A program made the position numbers and the translations under genes. The notes beneath the pieces are model-generated. The model saw only the letters and a program-made list of their open reading frames with translations. It made no database searches and was not told the origin of the DNA. From Pseudomonadota bacterium (lineage in GTDB: Bacteria > Pseudomonadota > Gammaproteobacteria > Burkholderiales > SG8-39): DNA of 5,915 nucleotides. The stretch covers positions 1-5,915 of the forward strand of contig JAJZUK010000093.1 in the NCBI GenBank assembly GCA_021847125.1, given 5' to 3'. Within the stretch, counting starts at the first letter, position 1; each line of letters begins with the position of its first letter. Of this stretch, positions 5,533 to 5,915 are shown piece by piece.

Positions 5533-5561
5533 ACCGGATCCCGAGGTGCATAGACCGGATC
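5533..5561. repeat. Direct repeat ACCGGATC in the cytochrome leader
   Basis: ACCGGATC occurs at 5533-5540 and 5554-5561. The 21-bp period is two helical turns. The second copy is also part of CCGGATCTCCGG, a five-pair dyad. Both lie between the proposed cytochrome promoter and its start codon, so they could be an operator or leader structure, but short GC repeats arise by chance. Confidence 0.3.
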
Positions 5562-5601
5562 TCCGGGCGTTGTTTGCCGCCGATATTCAAAAAGGCCGTG
5601 G

Positions 5602-5631
5602 ATTCTATACGATAGGCGTCCGGCGCGTAAA
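5602..5631 (-). promoter_or_regulatory. Candidate sigma-70 promoter of the cytochrome pair
   Basis: On the minus strand TTTACG (5631-5626, four of six to TTGACA) stands 16 bp before TATAGA within TATAGAAT (5609-5602). Transcription would start near 5596, leaving a leader of about 90 nt before ATG 5503. Confidence 0.45.
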
Positions 5632-5692
5632 GTGCGGGCTCGCGGCAGAGCGCGCGCCTGCGGGAACCGCGCCCTGGAGCGGCCGCCCGTCG

Positions 5693-5698
5693 TATAAT
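5693..5698 (+). promoter_or_regulatory. Consensus -10 box of the MoxR gene
   Basis: TATAAT is a perfect -10 hexamer in otherwise GC-rich DNA, 25 bp before ATG 5724. No good -35 is seen 16-18 bp upstream (CGCCCT region), so an activator may be needed. The start site would be near 5705. Confidence 0.6.
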
Positions 5699-5723
5699 GC
5701 TTCTTTCATTTCAAGGTATTGCC

Positions 5724-5915
5724 ATGCGTTTCCACGGTTCCGACAACTATATCTCTACCGACGACCTGACCCTCGCCGTCAACGCCGCCGTCACGCTGCA
5801 ACGCCCGCTGCTGATCAAGGGCGAGCCCGGAACCGGCAAGACCATGCTGGCCGAGGAAGTGGCGAAGGCGCTGGGCCTGCCCATTTTCGAGTGGCACATC
5901 AAGTCCACCACCAAG
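5724..5915 (+). CDS. MoxR-family AAA+ ATPase, N-terminal fragment
   Basis: The first 64 codons are present and the frame stays open to the right edge. The chain starts MRFHGSDNYISTDDLTLAVN and has a Walker A motif GEPGTGKT (33-40), then MLAEEVAKALGLP and FEWHIKSTTK. The run LTLAVNAAVTLQRPLLIKG and the WHIKSTTK strand are typical of MoxR ATPases of COG0714. These act as chaperone-like remodelers in the cytoplasm, usually with a von Willebrand factor A protein encoded downstream. Cofactor or enzyme-complex maturation is the general family role; the specific client is not visible here. ATG 5724 has AAGG (5713-5716) 7 nt upstream and follows a consensus -10 box. Confidence 0.92.
   Translation, partial: MRFHGSDNYISTDDLTLAVNAAVTLQRPLLIKGEPGTGKTMLAEEVAKALGLPIFEWHIKSTTK

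Noticed and set aside
5504..5590. In-frame N-terminal extension of the first cytochrome
   Set aside because: It would place about 29 polar residues before a complete signal peptide; ATG 5503 gives a normal secreted cytochrome.

Overview
The window looks like chromosomal DNA from a GC-rich betaproteobacterium, plausibly of the Nitrosomonadales/Gallionellales type. This is inferred from the gene order aat-bpt-pyrD, a stand-alone RnfB-like gene fused by overlap to nth, a DUF1841 gene, paired small periplasmic c-type cytochromes and a MoxR ATPase. Every protein call rests on motifs read by eye; no database was searched. Nearly all sequence is coding.

Layout. (1) Positions 1-83, minus strand: the first 27 codons of an ammonium transporter (Amt). 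(2) 84-273: a divergent control region. On the amt side it carries a near-consensus sigma-54 promoter, two NtrC-type dyads about 99 and 129 bp upstream of the predicted start site and 30 bp apart, and a possible IHF site between them. This reads as a complete nitrogen-starvation switch. (3) 274-1726, plus strand: aat and bpt, two aminoacyl-tRNA-protein transferases of the N-degron pathway, overlapping by 14 bp. (4) 1727-2017: a non-coding gap with a perfect 21-bp inverted repeat around a 9-nt loop, a second GC-rich hairpin, and a -10 box only a few bases before pyrD. (5) 2018-4828, plus strand: pyrD, a soluble RnfB-like ferredoxin, nth and a DUF1841 gene. The first three are chained by ATGA start/stop overlaps, so they are probably one transcript. 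(6) 4836-5503, minus strand: two paralogous monohaem cytochromes c, translationally coupled and convergent with DUF1841 across a 7-bp gap. (7) 5504-5723: a divergent promoter region. (8) 5724 to the right edge: the start of a MoxR-type AAA+ ATPase.

How the genes work together. Aat and Bpt tag proteins with N-terminal leucine/phenylalanine for ClpS-ClpAP. PyrD feeds electrons from dihydroorotate to quinone in pyrimidine synthesis. RnfB and Nth are both Fe-S proteins and sit where gamma-proteobacteria carry the end of the rsx/rnf-nth operon, but the other Rnf subunits are absent here. The cytochromes probably carry electrons in the periplasm.

No wholly new system is evident. The items most worth a second look are the sigma-54/NtrC region (well supported), the long intergenic palindrome (function unknown), and the membrane-anchor-less RnfB coupled to nth.
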